Part shown: positions 50,101 through 62,273 of the stretch, piece by piece
Numbering within the stretch: position 1 is the first letter of the stretch
Layout: each line of letters starts with the position of its first letter
Origin: Apostichopus japonicus
Lineage: Eukaryota; Echinodermata; Holothuroidea; Aspidochirotida; Stichopodidae
Reading direction: 5' to 3'
DNA: 64,000 bases
NCBI RefSeq assembly: GCF_037975245.1
Contig: NC_092569.1
Coordinates: 19,399,501 to 19,463,500 of the forward strand
Made by a program: the position numbers and the translations under genes
The notes under the pieces: generated by a model
Told to the model about the DNA's origin: nothing
Seen by the model: the letters and a program-made list of their open reading frames with translations, nothing else
Databases searched by the model: none

Positions 50101-53100
50101 TAGTATCTCATGACTTATGTTCAAATTACTTGTGCTGTTATGCAGATCATACAACGTCGGTTTGACGGATCGATAAATTTTAATCGCAGCTGGGAAGATT
50201 ATCAGCTAGGATTTGGATTTCTTTCGAGTGAATTATGGATCGGTAATAAGAGGCTTTCATACTTAACCAATCAAAAGAGATATCAACTCCGTATTGACTT
50301 GACGACAACAGATGGTTCGTCTTTCTATGTGACGTATGACACATTCCGAATAAGCGATGACTCCAACAGCTACAAGATCGTCAAAGCAGAAATTACTAAC
50401 AGAACAGTAGGTAAATATATAGAACTACTTTGTAGTACGTTTATTCATTTCTAAATAAGTCTTGTCTTGTCGAAAGAAGTTTCGATATATGTGAGTAAAT
50501 AAAACTATTAAAGAGAGTGATGATACCTTTATCAATATTCAAGCCCAAACGGGTTCTTAAGTTTACTTCTCTCTGCCTTATTTCCTGTTTCTACTACACT
50601 GTGTTTGTTGTGTATAATGTGAAAACAACCAGCATACTGAACTGAACTGAACTTACTAATAATTCCCTATTTTGTAACATCTTTCTGTACAGTCTATCTG
50701 TTTAATTATATCATCTCCTAAGTCTGATCTTCATCTCATTAAGTTTTGCTTTATTCATTGTTGTTTATCTAATTTAGTGAACTTTAGCGATAACATCTTG
50801 ATGGGATCGTAATATAGTTTTGGTGATAATATCTTTATGGGAACGTAATATAGTTTTTATCAGTTACATTCACATATGGAGTAATTCTGTCAAACTTGTC
50901 AACCAAACACAAAACCACTGCTTGAAGTTCTCACTCTTTACTTGCAATTAGCAATACTGGTTATGTTTACTTGCGAAGTTCACTAAATCAATGGCTAATG
51001 TTTTTTATATTTTTTTATTCTGCTAGTCTTTGTAGATAACTACATCGAGTGGTGTCCAACAAATAAAACCTACAATGAGTGTCAACTTTGCGAGGCTACC
51101 TGTGCAGATCCTGATAGTTGTATCAATACTTCCTGCAAAGGATCTCATTCGTGTGTCTGTCCTGACGGATTTTTGATGAACGGTGATAACTGCATTAGAA
51201 TAGAGGACTGCGGATGTTTCATGGAAAATGAAACAGATGGAGAGAGGGGTGTATTGCTAAAAGTACGTGTTTTCTTTCAGATCGTGATATCTATTACCAA
51301 TAGTGAATATAATTTAACAGTTGCTTTCAAACTGCAGTTAATGGATCGATTTGCATTTGCCTCCGACCCCTTGCAACCCGCATCCTCTTCAACTTTGGAT
51401 ATACGCAGTTTTGCCAGTAAAGTTAGGAAAACTGATATATCTTGTATATGTTTGCAGTTTTTCATCTTATCACTACTTAAAGAAACTTTTTCAGATCCCT
51501 AAAGTTACTTATGATGCCTGTAACGATTTTCTACTTTCCAGGAAGGAGGAATTTACGTCTCTCCAAACTGTGACGAGAAATGTTCTTGTACGGATAATCA
51601 TCTTTCGTGTGACGATACTTATCAATGCGATCCTAACGCAGATTGTGAAGACAGAAACGGTCTGTTGCAATGTTACTGTCCGCCAGGATATAGCGGAGAC
51701 GGCACACAGTGTAGGCCTACAGGCGGCACAGTCCCTTCTGACTGTAAAGAACTGTACAACAATGGCGAGAGAACAAGTGGCGTCTATGAAATCCAACCCA
51801 CAAATTGGCCTGACTCTCCATTCGAAGTGTACTGTAATATGTCTGACGGGGGAGGCTGGACGGTAAGTGTGACAGTTTTTTCTTAAACCAGTGATCCGCA
51901 GCTTTTAGGCCGACGACACACAAGTCATCCATGAGGACCAAACTACCACCCACCATAGCCCCATCCCTCAGAACGGACGTTCAAAATAAATTAGCTTGGA
52001 TTGTAAATATTATGTCAAACAATGACTTGAAGATAATCAATCTCCATATACATATATCTGAAAACTCCACCAACATATATTTAAGACCCACGTTCGATTT
52101 TACACCCGTAAGCAAGTTTAAACAACGTTGCCGTATGTAGAACACAGGATTAGGCTACCCATTAGACAGAAAAAGTTGAATGACTAATTTATTGCCACTG
52201 TGGTATTACTATCAGGGATTTATTTTTAGAAACTTCATAAAACTTTACCTATTGGTTGTTCCCTTGAATGAGAATTGATGTTTTATTTTTTTTATTTTGT
52301 TACGTGCAATAGTTATGACATCACAATATTGGTGCTGGAAAACACTTCCGAATAACTATAACTAATATGTATGTATTTTTCTTAAGAACTAAATCTTTAC
52401 ATTGATCATTTTAGGTATTCCAGCGTCGCGTTGATGCTTCACAAGACTTTTATCTTTTTTGGGATGACTACAAGATTGGCTTTGGTAATCGAAGTCGGAA
52501 CTTCTGGCTCGGAAATGAAAAGATATATGGCTTGACGAACCAAAGACCATATGAGCTCCGGATCGACTTTGTTGACAAAAATGGCGATCCTTACTACGCC
52601 AAATACGATTTCTTTCGTATCAGTGACGAGAACGATAACTTCAGGCTAGATGTTGGAAATTATTCTGACGGAGATGCAGGTCGGTTAATATCTCCCGATT
52701 AATCAATCCCATCATGTTATTTTCGTCAGATTGACATCATATATCAAGTTTATTTTATAACGAAGTGTTTATAAAGAAGTATGTAATACTATTTGTATGA
52801 AGTCCACTAGCCAATAACTTACTAGTTTATACAAGCTGTTTTGCCTCTGTTGATGGTAGAATCTGGTTACTTACTTTGGTGATAATTTGCTGATCTAAGT
52901 AAGGAGCATATATCTATAAGGAAGAATTCTCTGGCCAAATAGCTGGACCTAACGACCTTTGGACCTACGAAAAATGAAACTCAAGACACTTCAGTTAGTA
53001 ATATATAAACCCGCCATGTTATACAGTACCTAATTAATTCTATACTTCTTTGCATAAGGCGCACACATAGTGAAAAGATTAGTTATTTATATTCGACAAG

Positions 53101-54659
53101 ACAGACCGAATACAAGCAGTAATTTTTAATGTTATCAGACATGTAATGTAACGACTAGACGTTTTTACAAATCCATTACTCAAAAGGAAAGTATGGAAAT
53201 AACACAGGATAAGATGATTATGAACCATACGCAAATTTTCACTCATACGAATACACCCACGGGCGTGGGCACAAACAAAAACTTAAATATTGAATATATT
53301 ATCATTTCACTGGGCTGGAAACACGCGTAGCTCGTGTTAGAGGTTACGATAACAGATCTTACCCTCGGGAGTTGTTTTAAGGTGTAGTCTAAAAGTTCTA
53401 TAAATTAAAGATACGTTCAAGTTGATCTTTATTGATTTATGTATTAACAACTTCTATCAAACTTTTGTTAACTTAAAGTGATGTAAAACATAATATCACA
53501 TTTATGTACACCGCCAGCATGCTAGATAAAATTAACAGTGATGAGATTATTATCGTTCGATTACAAACCAGTTCCAAAGAATCAATCACAAATTGAGCCT
53601 TTAAATTCCCGACTAATCCAACCTACATGGATTCATGTTTGCTGGCCTGGGACAGCTACGTCATAAAATATCATTGTATTGGAAGGATTACATGTAGGCT
53701 AAGGGAGCTCACAGCATAAAATAAATATATTCCGAACTATTACATGACAACAGTAAACCAAATACACGGTAGCTGTTCTTGTAAAGGAAAGATGAATCAC
53801 TAGTTTAACGCTGACACAGAGCTGATCTGTATGACAATTGTCCTCTTTTTCCAGTTTTTAACAACTTATAGATCAAGATAAAAACAGATTAAAAGATATT
53901 GATAACAAAAAAAAACATATCAAAAATGAGCACACATGAATTAACGTCCTTTAGTTTTCAAAATACCAGATCGGGGAGCGCTTGCGGTACTTATACAAAT
54001 ATTGTGATGAAAATTAGCCTTACATATACCTCGACCATGTAGGTAGGATATTATGGTGATGTAATCATCAAAGAAAATTCGTTACATATAGAAAATCATC
54101 ATAATCTAAACGCTTACACAATGTTAACAATGGTTCAACAGCATAACAAGCCATAAAAAGAAGTTGATAGCCTCTTTACCATCCCCTTTCCCTTTCTACA
54201 TATTTCGTTTTTAATAATCATAGATAATACACGAATTTTAGTTTAACACACGTTAATCAAAACCACATGTTATATGAAATATCGTAATTACTGGAATAAC
54301 ATTTTGCTAAGTATACTGAATCGATACAATGATTAAATTTTGATTTTCTTTTCTGTTTCTTCTTCTTTTGTATTTATTCAACAGGTGATTCGCTGACCGA
54401 CCATGATGACCAACCGTTCACTACACGAGACAACGATAACGATGATTATGACTTTAGTGATTACAGCTCTGAAAAGAACAACTTAGCCCGTATTTATGAT
54501 GGTGCATGGTGGTACATGAATTATGACTATAATAATGATTATATTTCATCTCTCAACGGTCCCTATGCGAGTTATTCCTTTTATTGGAATACCCTTCCAG
54601 GTTCTTTTAATTACATTAAATTCACAGAGATGAAAGTTCGCGCAATCGATGAAGAATGA
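44511..54659 (+). CDS. FREP gene C: fibrinogen-related secreted protein, 8 exons
   Basis: Exons 44511-44591, 47899-47944, 49681-49847, 50146-50410, 51027-51262, 51542-51862, 52415-52679 and 54385-54659 (1656 nt, 551 aa, stop TGA). Exon 1 is of the B type (MDCLLVRAVLVSFLCTVTIG). An in-frame ATG two codons upstream at 44505 could add Met-Ile. The order of modules is as in A and B. Exon 5 begins VFVDNYIEW rather than GYVNNYIEW. The last exon is four codons longer, with AWWYMNYDYNNDYISSLNGP after the conserved AWWY, and ends IDEE without the final proline. As in the other copies, the FBG1 C-terminal half and the late Cys pair of FBG2 are absent. Intron 2 holds a private 15-bp minisatellite. All splice sites look intact. 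Confidence 0.87.
44940..45220 (+). repeat. Interspersed repeat, copy 3 (in intron 1 of gene C)
   Basis: The same block series as at 21810-22090, at the same distance after exon 1, so it was inherited with the B/C-type first exon. Confidence 0.65.
47119..47152. repeat. (AT)n microsatellite in intron 1 of gene C
   Basis: Pure AT dinucleotides; gene B has a shorter tract at about 24258-24271 in the same place. Confidence 0.9.
49041..49497 (+). repeat. 15-bp minisatellite CTGCTGCAGTCTTGT in intron 2 of gene C
   Basis: About thirty head-to-tail units, most of them 15 bp, with some units lengthened by an extra CTG or interrupted by CTCTTGTCTGATG. Because 15 is divisible by three, all frames stay open and give spurious repeats of SCLLQ and VLSAA. 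In gene A the same spot (about 7980-8010) holds a single unit-like TTGCAGCCTTGCTCTTG, which is the likely seed. No splice sites frame it. Confidence 0.95.
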
Positions 54660-57600
54660 TAAAGACCCACAACGGACTGTATGAAACTATAGCACAAGAA
54701 CAGTTAACAACATGCAGCTAAAATATATTGATGTATTGGTTCTATGTTTGTGTATCGTCATGACAACGCTTTTATCATAAGTTATGTTACAAAACATGCT
54801 GACTCCTTTTCTTTTCTTTTTAGTTTAGTGAAAAATTAGACTGATTGACTGAAATGATTGATAATTATTCACTATGGTTTGTAAAATGCTTAAAAAAATT
54901 GCCCCCCCCCCCAAAGGTTCTCAATGTTTCAATTGTTGAGTTCTGTGAATTTTCGAAACACAGAAATGAAAAAGAGAGACAGTTGTAACTTAACGTAATA
55001 AACGAAGAATAAGTAAATAAGCAACCATGGCGAGACCTTTCAGAGGTTGTGGTTTGCAGACTTTTACTTAATTTATACCATTTTGTCTTCTGCACATCTT
55101 TCTGTTCATTATATCTGTAAAGCCTCCCTCAAATCGTCACACGTTTATAGAAGTTTATAAATACACCTAACCCTTACTTATTTATAGTAGTTATTAAATA
55201 CGACTTACCTTATAATTATAACATGTTTTAAATACCTTAACTCTAACATGTTTATAGTAGTTATAAAATACGCCTTACTCTAACATGTTTTAAAATACAA
55301 ATAACACTTACTTATTTATAGCAGTTATAAAATACGCCTTACCCTAACATATTTTTAAATACGCCTTAACCTAACATATTTTTTAAATACGCCTAACATT
55401 AACATGTTTTCAACGAATGTGTTTCAGGATCTATAAATACAACTTGTTTCTTCGATTTTTTAAAACATGCTTTTACGTATGTAATGTACATTATTCGGAT
55501 ATCGCTTTTCATTTAACTGATGAGATGGATATACACCCCTGTTGGTGAGAATCTAGAAGAACATCCATTTAACATAGAAATGAATAAAAAATCATAATTC
55601 TGTACGGTGTACATAAACCCAGTTAAAATCAACGACGTACATATGATTTCAAAGGAGGCGCTGTATGATTCTAAGTTCTCCCGACAGGGCATGATATTTC
55701 GGGACGGGCATCCTTGGCCCGGTGAGGTGGTCTCATTTTACTCGATTGAATGCAGGGACAAAAATCACCGACTGAGAGTTATACCATCCACCTCGACCAG
55801 GGTTCTACTAGCCAATGAGATTGGGTGGACATGGCGGCACACCCATCACAAAATTCCGACTTGTATTTTGTATCTGTAAGTCCCTTTAACCATACAAATG
55901 ATTGTAGAGGGAAAATGGGACTAAACGGATATTATCCAACATATCTAACACCTCCCCTAACAAATCCGAACTGTAGCTACAGACCTGCTCCCGATTGACG
56001 CTGAAGGTGGGAACATGACACCTTACCCACCCCAACCCACCAACACAAATTCGCAACTCCCCTTGCGCCAATGATTTTCATGTGGTACGTTTGGACTCAG
56101 TCATTATTTAATCTCAGAAATGCCAAGCAATTACACGTGAACATGCTAGTATTTGGCCAACATGCATATTACAAATCACAAACTCAACATCGTAGAAAAA
56201 GATAAAAGTGATAAATTGCACGAAATCCTATCAAGAACAGGTGGACACTAAGAAACTTAGAGAGCAATTTCACCCAGTATAACTGTTCCACACTCCATAT
56301 AATGTATGAACTTCCTTTAGTTTAGTAACCACACTCTATAACTAACATATACAAAACATATGTTTATGCAGACAGATTACACTGACACATGAAAACCACA
56401 TCTGTTATAATGTTATCCCTCATTAAAGAGTAATATTTTCAACTAAGGATTGGTAAACTAAGGTATAACGTTAAAGTTGAGGACGCACAGTGTTATCATA
56501 TCATATAACAGTGAATATCTCCAAATTGCGAATAGTCGAACATAATTGCTATAAGTAGATAGAAAGCAATCTTCAAACCAGTGTGCAAATCGACGAGGCT
56601 TGGTGAGAATGATGACAGCTTTAAATATGGACAAATACCAAAGCATCATGATTAGTCTACATGATAGAAATATCTTATTCTCGTTTGGGAGATCTCACAG
56701 ATTTAGGGTTTCCCTAGCAACAAAGATGGTGCATTGATGCCCTCTAACTATGACATTTGCGTGCATCAGTTATTCATGTGTTTTCTTTGTTTATTACAAT
56801 ATTTATTTGATGAAACAATTGTACAGCCTCAATGATCTTTGACTTTATGACCTTATAACGTCATCAGCTACATCTAGCTCAACATACTTATGCACAGGCA
56901 ATACAGCCCACTCGATGATTTTACTTCCATCGGCCTAACGGTTTAGTGGCAAGTTTTGTTGGCATTCTTTTGACCTCCATCGATTTTATGACCATTGTGT
57001 CATTTTACATAAATAAGTAAAAGTTAAACCTTTTAAGTTTGGTATATCAAACATTGGTTTGAAAGTTTGTGCCTGGTTTTACAGAATTCCACAAAATGCT
57101 GTTATTATTGACAATTTTACCTTTGATGTCATCACTGACGAAGATACTACAAGATATACCCAGATGACCTTCCACTAAATTTTAAATTCATCGGCTTCAG
57201 TTTAAGAAGAAGCAGACTAGGTGGTACACAAACAAATTAAACTCTATTACGCCTCACAATGGCACATCACTTCTCGACCTCTACCCCCAAAATGGAAAAT
57301 TCACTTCATTTGATTGTGTCACACTGAGGTGTCCCTTTTTTAATACCGACCAAGTTTCAGCTACAAGTCTGCTACAATAGTGTTTCGGCACCCTTCAAAA
57401 TCCCCCTTTACCTACGAAATTGGACAAAAAGCTCTGCCGTGGCTCACAATAAAGCCAGTACACCCTCCTAAACTTCCTCTTTTCCTTCCCCTCGTGCTCT
57501 TCGTACTCCCTCCCCTCGTACCCTTCCTGCTCTCTTTTCCCCTCTTACCCTTACCATCCCCCTCTTCTCCCTGTCCCCTCCCCTCCTGTAACCCAAACAA

Positions 57601-57735
57601 GTTGCTAAAAAATCAGAAACTGTCCATATAGTCAACCAGGTAAACATTGGCTGACTCTACGACTGGAAGTGAGAACACGTGTTGTGGGCTGCGACAATAA
57701 CGTGTCGCTTGCTGATTGCTGCACAGCGCCCCTAT
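54660..57735. other. Intergenic downstream of gene C
   Basis: No gene seen. Shared blocks appear in the same order as behind A: repeats at 55140-55420, the block at 55520-55740, the stretch near 57310, and a pyrimidine tract at about 57470-57590, up to CAGCGCCCCTATT, where the CR1-like element is inserted. The stretch 55860-56820 has no counterpart I could follow and no recognisable content. Confidence 0.55.
55140..55420 (+). repeat. Degenerate tandem repeat with CCTAAC/ACATGTTT units, behind gene C
   Basis: Units such as TTATAAAATACGCCTTACTC and CTAACATGTTTTAAAATAC, as behind A and B but of different length. Confidence 0.75.
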
Positions 57736-57838
57736 TTAGTTTAGTTTAGTTTAGTAGAAAAAAGGATCAGGAGGGACACTTAAGTCCCCATCAAGGACCC
57801 TATAGAGAGAGAGAGAAAAAAACTGAAGACACAGACAC

Positions 57839-60765
57839 TCAGACCCGATTACACTGCTTAAAGTGCTTGTCCAAAGCATTCTTAAACCCATTGACACTAC
57901 TTGCAAGTACAACTTTGTCAGGCAAACCATTCCACTCATTCACAACCCTTTTAGAAAAAAAGTTATGCCGAATATTAATCCTACTATGCGACTTTTGTAG
58001 TTTAAGACAATGACCTCTAGTGCAACTACTGTTAGCAAACAAGAAAAAGTCGGTAAAGGATAAATTGTCGAAACCATACACAATCTTGAAAACCTGGATC
58101 AAGTCCCCACGTAACCTCCTAAGCTCCAGTGTGGTGAGATTCAACAGTTGTAACCGCCTATAATAAGGAACCCTCGTTTATGAACTAATCATCCCAGTAG
58201 CCCTCCTCTGGACCTTTTCAAGTACTTCCTTATCCTTAGCAAAGTAAGGGTTCCAAGCCTGCACAGCACACTCCAGATGAGGCCTAACCAACTGCTTATG
58301 AAGCCTAACTACGATGTCCTCTTTCAGAAAACTGAAGTTCCTCTTGATCATACCTAAAACCCTATTACCTCTTTTAGCAGCTTCAAGACAATGTCTAGAA
58401 GGTTGCATAGATGAGTCAATGTAGATACCTAGGTCTCTCTCAACAGAGACCTCCTGTAACTCCACACCATTAAGATTGCATGTAAACTTTTGGTTACTAC
58501 TACCAATGTGCATTACCTTACATTTATCAATATTAAAAAGCATTTGCCACCCCTGAGACCAGGAAAAAATCTTATCCAAATCCGCTTGAAATTTCTTAGA
58601 ATCGCTTTTGGAAGAGACCTCAGAATACAATTTGGTGTCATCAGCAAACTTCTTAGCTTTACACAAAATATCTCCGTCGATATCATTTATATAGGCAACA
58701 AACAACAAGAGACCTAATACAGACCCTTGTGGAACCCCACTAGTAACGTTCTGCTAAGAAGAAGCACAGCCTTTAATTACCACCCTCTGTTTCCTATTAC
58801 CAAGCCAATTCCCGATCCAAGACAGTAAATTCCCTATGACACCCATGCTCTTCAGCCTAAGTAAAAGACGCTGGTGGGGAACTTTATAAAAGGCCTTCTG
58901 GAAATCCAGGAACACAACATCTACAGACCTCTGCCTATTTAGTGAACTTGTTACATTTTCCATAAACTCAAGGATATTAGTGAGACAAGACCTTTTTTGA
59001 CAAAAGCCACGTTGAGACTCTCTGATCAAAGACTGACTGCTGAAGTGACAGACCATAGACCTTTTAACAATAGACTCTATGACCTTGCAAACTACACTAG
59101 TGAGACTAACGGGCCTATAATTACAGGGCTTAGACTTATCACCCTTCTTGAAAATTGGGGTAATATTAGCACATCTCCAGTCCCTAGAACATAACCTTCA
59201 TCCATAAATTTACTAAAAACCAACGAGAGTGGAACGCAGAAATGGTGTGCAAAAGTCTTCAACAAATACGGATGGATTGTATCCGGTCCAGAAGCTTTAG
59301 AAACATTTAGCTGAAGCAGCTCCTTTAAGACAACCTCATCCGAAAATAAGACCGTATCCAGTTTAGGCCTATCACTGCCCCCCCCCTGAAAATCTGGAAT
59401 ACTACTCGTATCTTCCCTTGTGAAACCGACACAAAATAGTTGTTCAAAAGATTTCCAAGATCCTGACTATCAGTAACTATATTATCAGCCTGTGGTGCCC
59501 TAAGGGAAACAATTGCATCTTTTACTTTCTGCTTTGACCTGACATAAGAAAAGAAGGCCTTTGGGTTATCCTTAATTTTTAGTGCAATGCTTTTTTAGAA
59601 ATTCAATTTTGCATCAGAGACTAAGCATTCTACCTTCAGCTGATGAATTTTAAACTTGGCCAAAAGAGATTCAGATTTAGTCCTCATAGACAACTTCCAC
59701 ATTCTACGTTTTTGCCTAATTGCACATTTCTTATTATTAACTTTCTTATTCATCCAGTGAGGCATACTGCGATTCTTCCACGGAACATGATTTTCCATAA
59801 TGACCTTTAATTTATCAGCAAAACAAATCCAAAACTGAGAAGCACTCATATCTCTAAACAAATTAATCCAATCTGTACCCTTTAGTAAAGTTTCAATCTC
59901 CTCTGTATCTGATCTCGAAAAATCAGGGACTTTTTCATTGCTAACAGAATTTACGACTTTGCAAACAACATCAAAAGCTAGTATATCATGATCACTAGTT
60001 CCTAGTTTTCCTAGACCCGTCAAATCAACAACATTGCTTGTATTAGAACTCAAAACAAGATCCAGGATGTTATCCCCCCTAGTAGGGAAAGTAACATGTT
60101 GATGTAAAAAGGAATCTTGCACAACATCTAGAAAATTACTACCCTTCCTACTACTAGAACCATCTATCCAATTAATGTCAGGAAAATGAAAGTCGCCCAT
60201 TATAACAACATCACCGTTAGCTGCCTTTCTAATTGAATCAAACAGCACGACATCATTATCATCGCTGCTGCTAGGAGAGCGGTAAACAACACCCACAGTG
60301 ATAACGTCACTGAACCTCTTGGAGTTGTTTGTGGAAAACTCGCACCAGACAGAATTAACAAAAGCCCCTTGCAACTGAGATTTCTCAACACTTACAATGT
60401 CATCCCTAACATACAGTAAAACTCCCCCACCAACCCCATTATGAGTATCCCTTCTGTCCTGACGATACACAACATACCCCGGGTGAGAAACCTCAGCACT
60501 ATCAATGTCCTAGCTCCCTTAACCAAGATTCGGTGATACCAAACACATCCGGTTTCAGATCCTCAAGAAGCACAGGAAATTCAGCAAAATTTTTACGAAT
60601 ACTTCTAGCATTGGTAAAGACAATCTTCAGCTTATCCCTGAAACTATGTACCTTAGAATGCCTCCTAAAGTTAGAACTATGACTATCACTTTTCTTGCTT
60701 TCAAAACGCCTATAATCGCCTCCACTAGGAACATAATCTTTATCCAAAATTATTCCTAACCTCAT
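57839..60765 (-). pseudogene. CR1-like ORF2 (endonuclease + reverse transcriptase), inactivated
   Basis: Reads from 60765 downwards. Endonuclease: IVFTNARSIRKN, DVFGITESWL, GVGGGVLLYVRDD, VVYRSPSS, VIMGDFHFPDINW, LGTSDHDILAF. Reverse transcriptase: FLDFQKAFYKVPH (catalytic Asp), TSGVPQGSVLG, FADDTKLY. C-terminal tail: TTLELRRLRGDLIQVFKI and FSKRVVNEWNGLP. Damage: a one-base frameshift after ESWLREL near 60500, a TAA after AKLNF at about 59595, a TAG just before QNVTSGVPQG at about 58754, and a stop after GMISS at about 58178. It cannot encode an intact enzyme. Confidence 0.88.
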
Positions 60766-60776
60766 CGCCCCTCAAT

Positions 60777-61707
60777 TTAGTTTAAACATAGCTGTTCAAC
60801 AGAGTAATTCACCATCCTACCAAACAACGAGGCCCCAGTATTAGCTAAGTGCAAACCATCCCTGGCGAACAAATCCCTTCTACCCTGGAAAGAAGACCAC
60901 ATGTCAACAAATGTGAAGCCGAAGTCGGCACACAGACTATACAATAAACCATTCAAAGTTACAATCTTATCTGACAGAACCTTGTTGTCAAATCTTGGCA
61001 ACAAACTACATATGACAACTTTAGCCCGAGTTGATGCTAGTTGACACATCAAGTCGTGGTACCTAGACTGGATAATGTTTTGTGACTCCTTCTGCACATT
61101 ATTGGTGCCTACGTGGACCGCAACCACCTCCTCATCTGACACGATTTTGTTAACCCTTTTACTGACATCCTGGATTTTAGCACCTGGCAAACATACCCTG
61201 ACCCTTTTAGCTTTATCCGCCCTGCAGAACTCTCGGTCTACATACCGTACTAGTGAATCCCCACACAATACCATTCTTCCTTTCGACTTCTCCTGTTCCC
61301 ACTGACCGCTGTTTACAACCACACTACCATCTTCTATCACATCACAATCATCACGCACTTCGTCCACTACTAGCCACTCACTATTTTCCTCCTGGGAGAC
61401 TTCATTCCCATCATCAACATCACGCAACTCCTCCACAGGTAACACTTCAAATCCAAGTTGGAACAACCTCGCAACACTCCCTATCAGCAACTGCACTACT
61501 CACAGCCCTACTACTCCCAACTTCCGTCCATACACAACTACAGCTATTCAATAGCTCCTCTAATTCCTTAAGTTTCACACACTTATCGCAAACAAACACA
61601 ATAGCTTCACTAGACGCTGATTTAAAATCACATTCCAAGCCAGATATCTCAAACTCGACCCACATATTACACGCATCACAGCAGACTAAACGATCAGGCA
61701 CAGCCAT
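60777..61707 (-). pseudogene. CR1-like ORF1 with PHD-like and SGNH-esterase-like parts, frameshifted
   Basis: 61707-61447 starts at MAVPDRLVCCDACNMWVEFE and continues to FVCDKCVKL, a paired-cysteine, PHD-like pattern. 61496-60777, in another frame, carries an SGNH hydrolase series: VLCGDSLVRYVD (GDS block), VAVHVGTNNV (GTN block) and RDGLHLANTGASLFG (DxxH block). The two frames overlap at about 61447-61496, where a frameshift has separated them. A role in binding the RNP or membranes has been proposed for such esterase domains, but is not shown here. Confidence 0.8.
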
Positions 61708-61736
61708 AACGAAAATACTAAGTCAAAGAAAAACCA

Positions 61737-62120
61737 GCGAACACAGAAAATCGATACTCACGATGAACAGTTTAGGCTAAACAGAGACTATACACTGAAC
61801 GATAGGATACACTGACGCTACAGACCTAAAACCACGGATAGAACTGAAACAAGACAAAAACAGCTCAGATTGAACACAAAACATGCAGAATGAAAGTTAC
61901 AGACAATAAATAACGAATACACTGAGGCACAGAATACCCGCGAACACAGAAAATCGATACTCACGATTAGCAGCTTAGGCTAAACAGAGACTATATACTG
62001 AACGATAGGGTACACTGACGTTACAGACCTAAAACAACGGACAGCACTGAAAGAAGACGAAAAACAGCACAGATTGAACACAAAAACATGCAGAATGACA
62101 GGAACGGACAAAAAATAACT
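61737..62120 (-). repeat. Two 203-bp tandem repeats in the 5' region of the CR1-like element
   Basis: GCGAACACAGAAAATCGATA begins at 61737 and again at 61940. Both copies continue through GGCTAAACAGAGACTATA, CACTGACG(C/T)TACAGACC and ACATGCAGAATGA. Placed upstream of ORF1, they may be promoter monomers, by analogy with L1 and other non-LTR elements; that role is inference. Confidence 0.9.
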
Positions 62121-62273
62121 CCAAATAAACAACTAAACGAATCACTAGGTGTTTTGATGAAAAAAAAAAACGATCCCAGACCCCCAAAAATGAACGAATT
62201 GCAAGAGCTCCGAAAAAGTACGTGTGTACGCTTCAACGACCAAAGTCAAGTATTCAAAAAAAATTCAAAAATT

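Larger units (their letters stand above)
57736..62273 (-). mobile_element. CR1-like non-LTR retrotransposon, nearly full length, broken
   Basis: About 4.5 kb on the minus strand: a 5' region with two 203-bp repeats, ORF1 (PHD-like plus SGNH-esterase-like), then ORF2 (endonuclease and reverse transcriptase), ending in (CTAAA)n read on the minus strand. The empty site is seen behind gene A at about 16440 (CCCCTATTCAATCAGCC). A short ATT may be duplicated at the ends. CR1-type elements with PHD and esterase modules in ORF1 are an established group. Confidence 0.88.

Noticed and set aside
57380-57631. Pro/Leu-rich frame and its Arg/Gly-rich antisense
   Set aside because: A pyrimidine tract shared with 16170-16275, where the frame is not kept.
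61075-61780. Plus-strand frames over the CR1-like ORF1
   Set aside because: Antisense of a recognisable esterase-like ORF; no features of their own.
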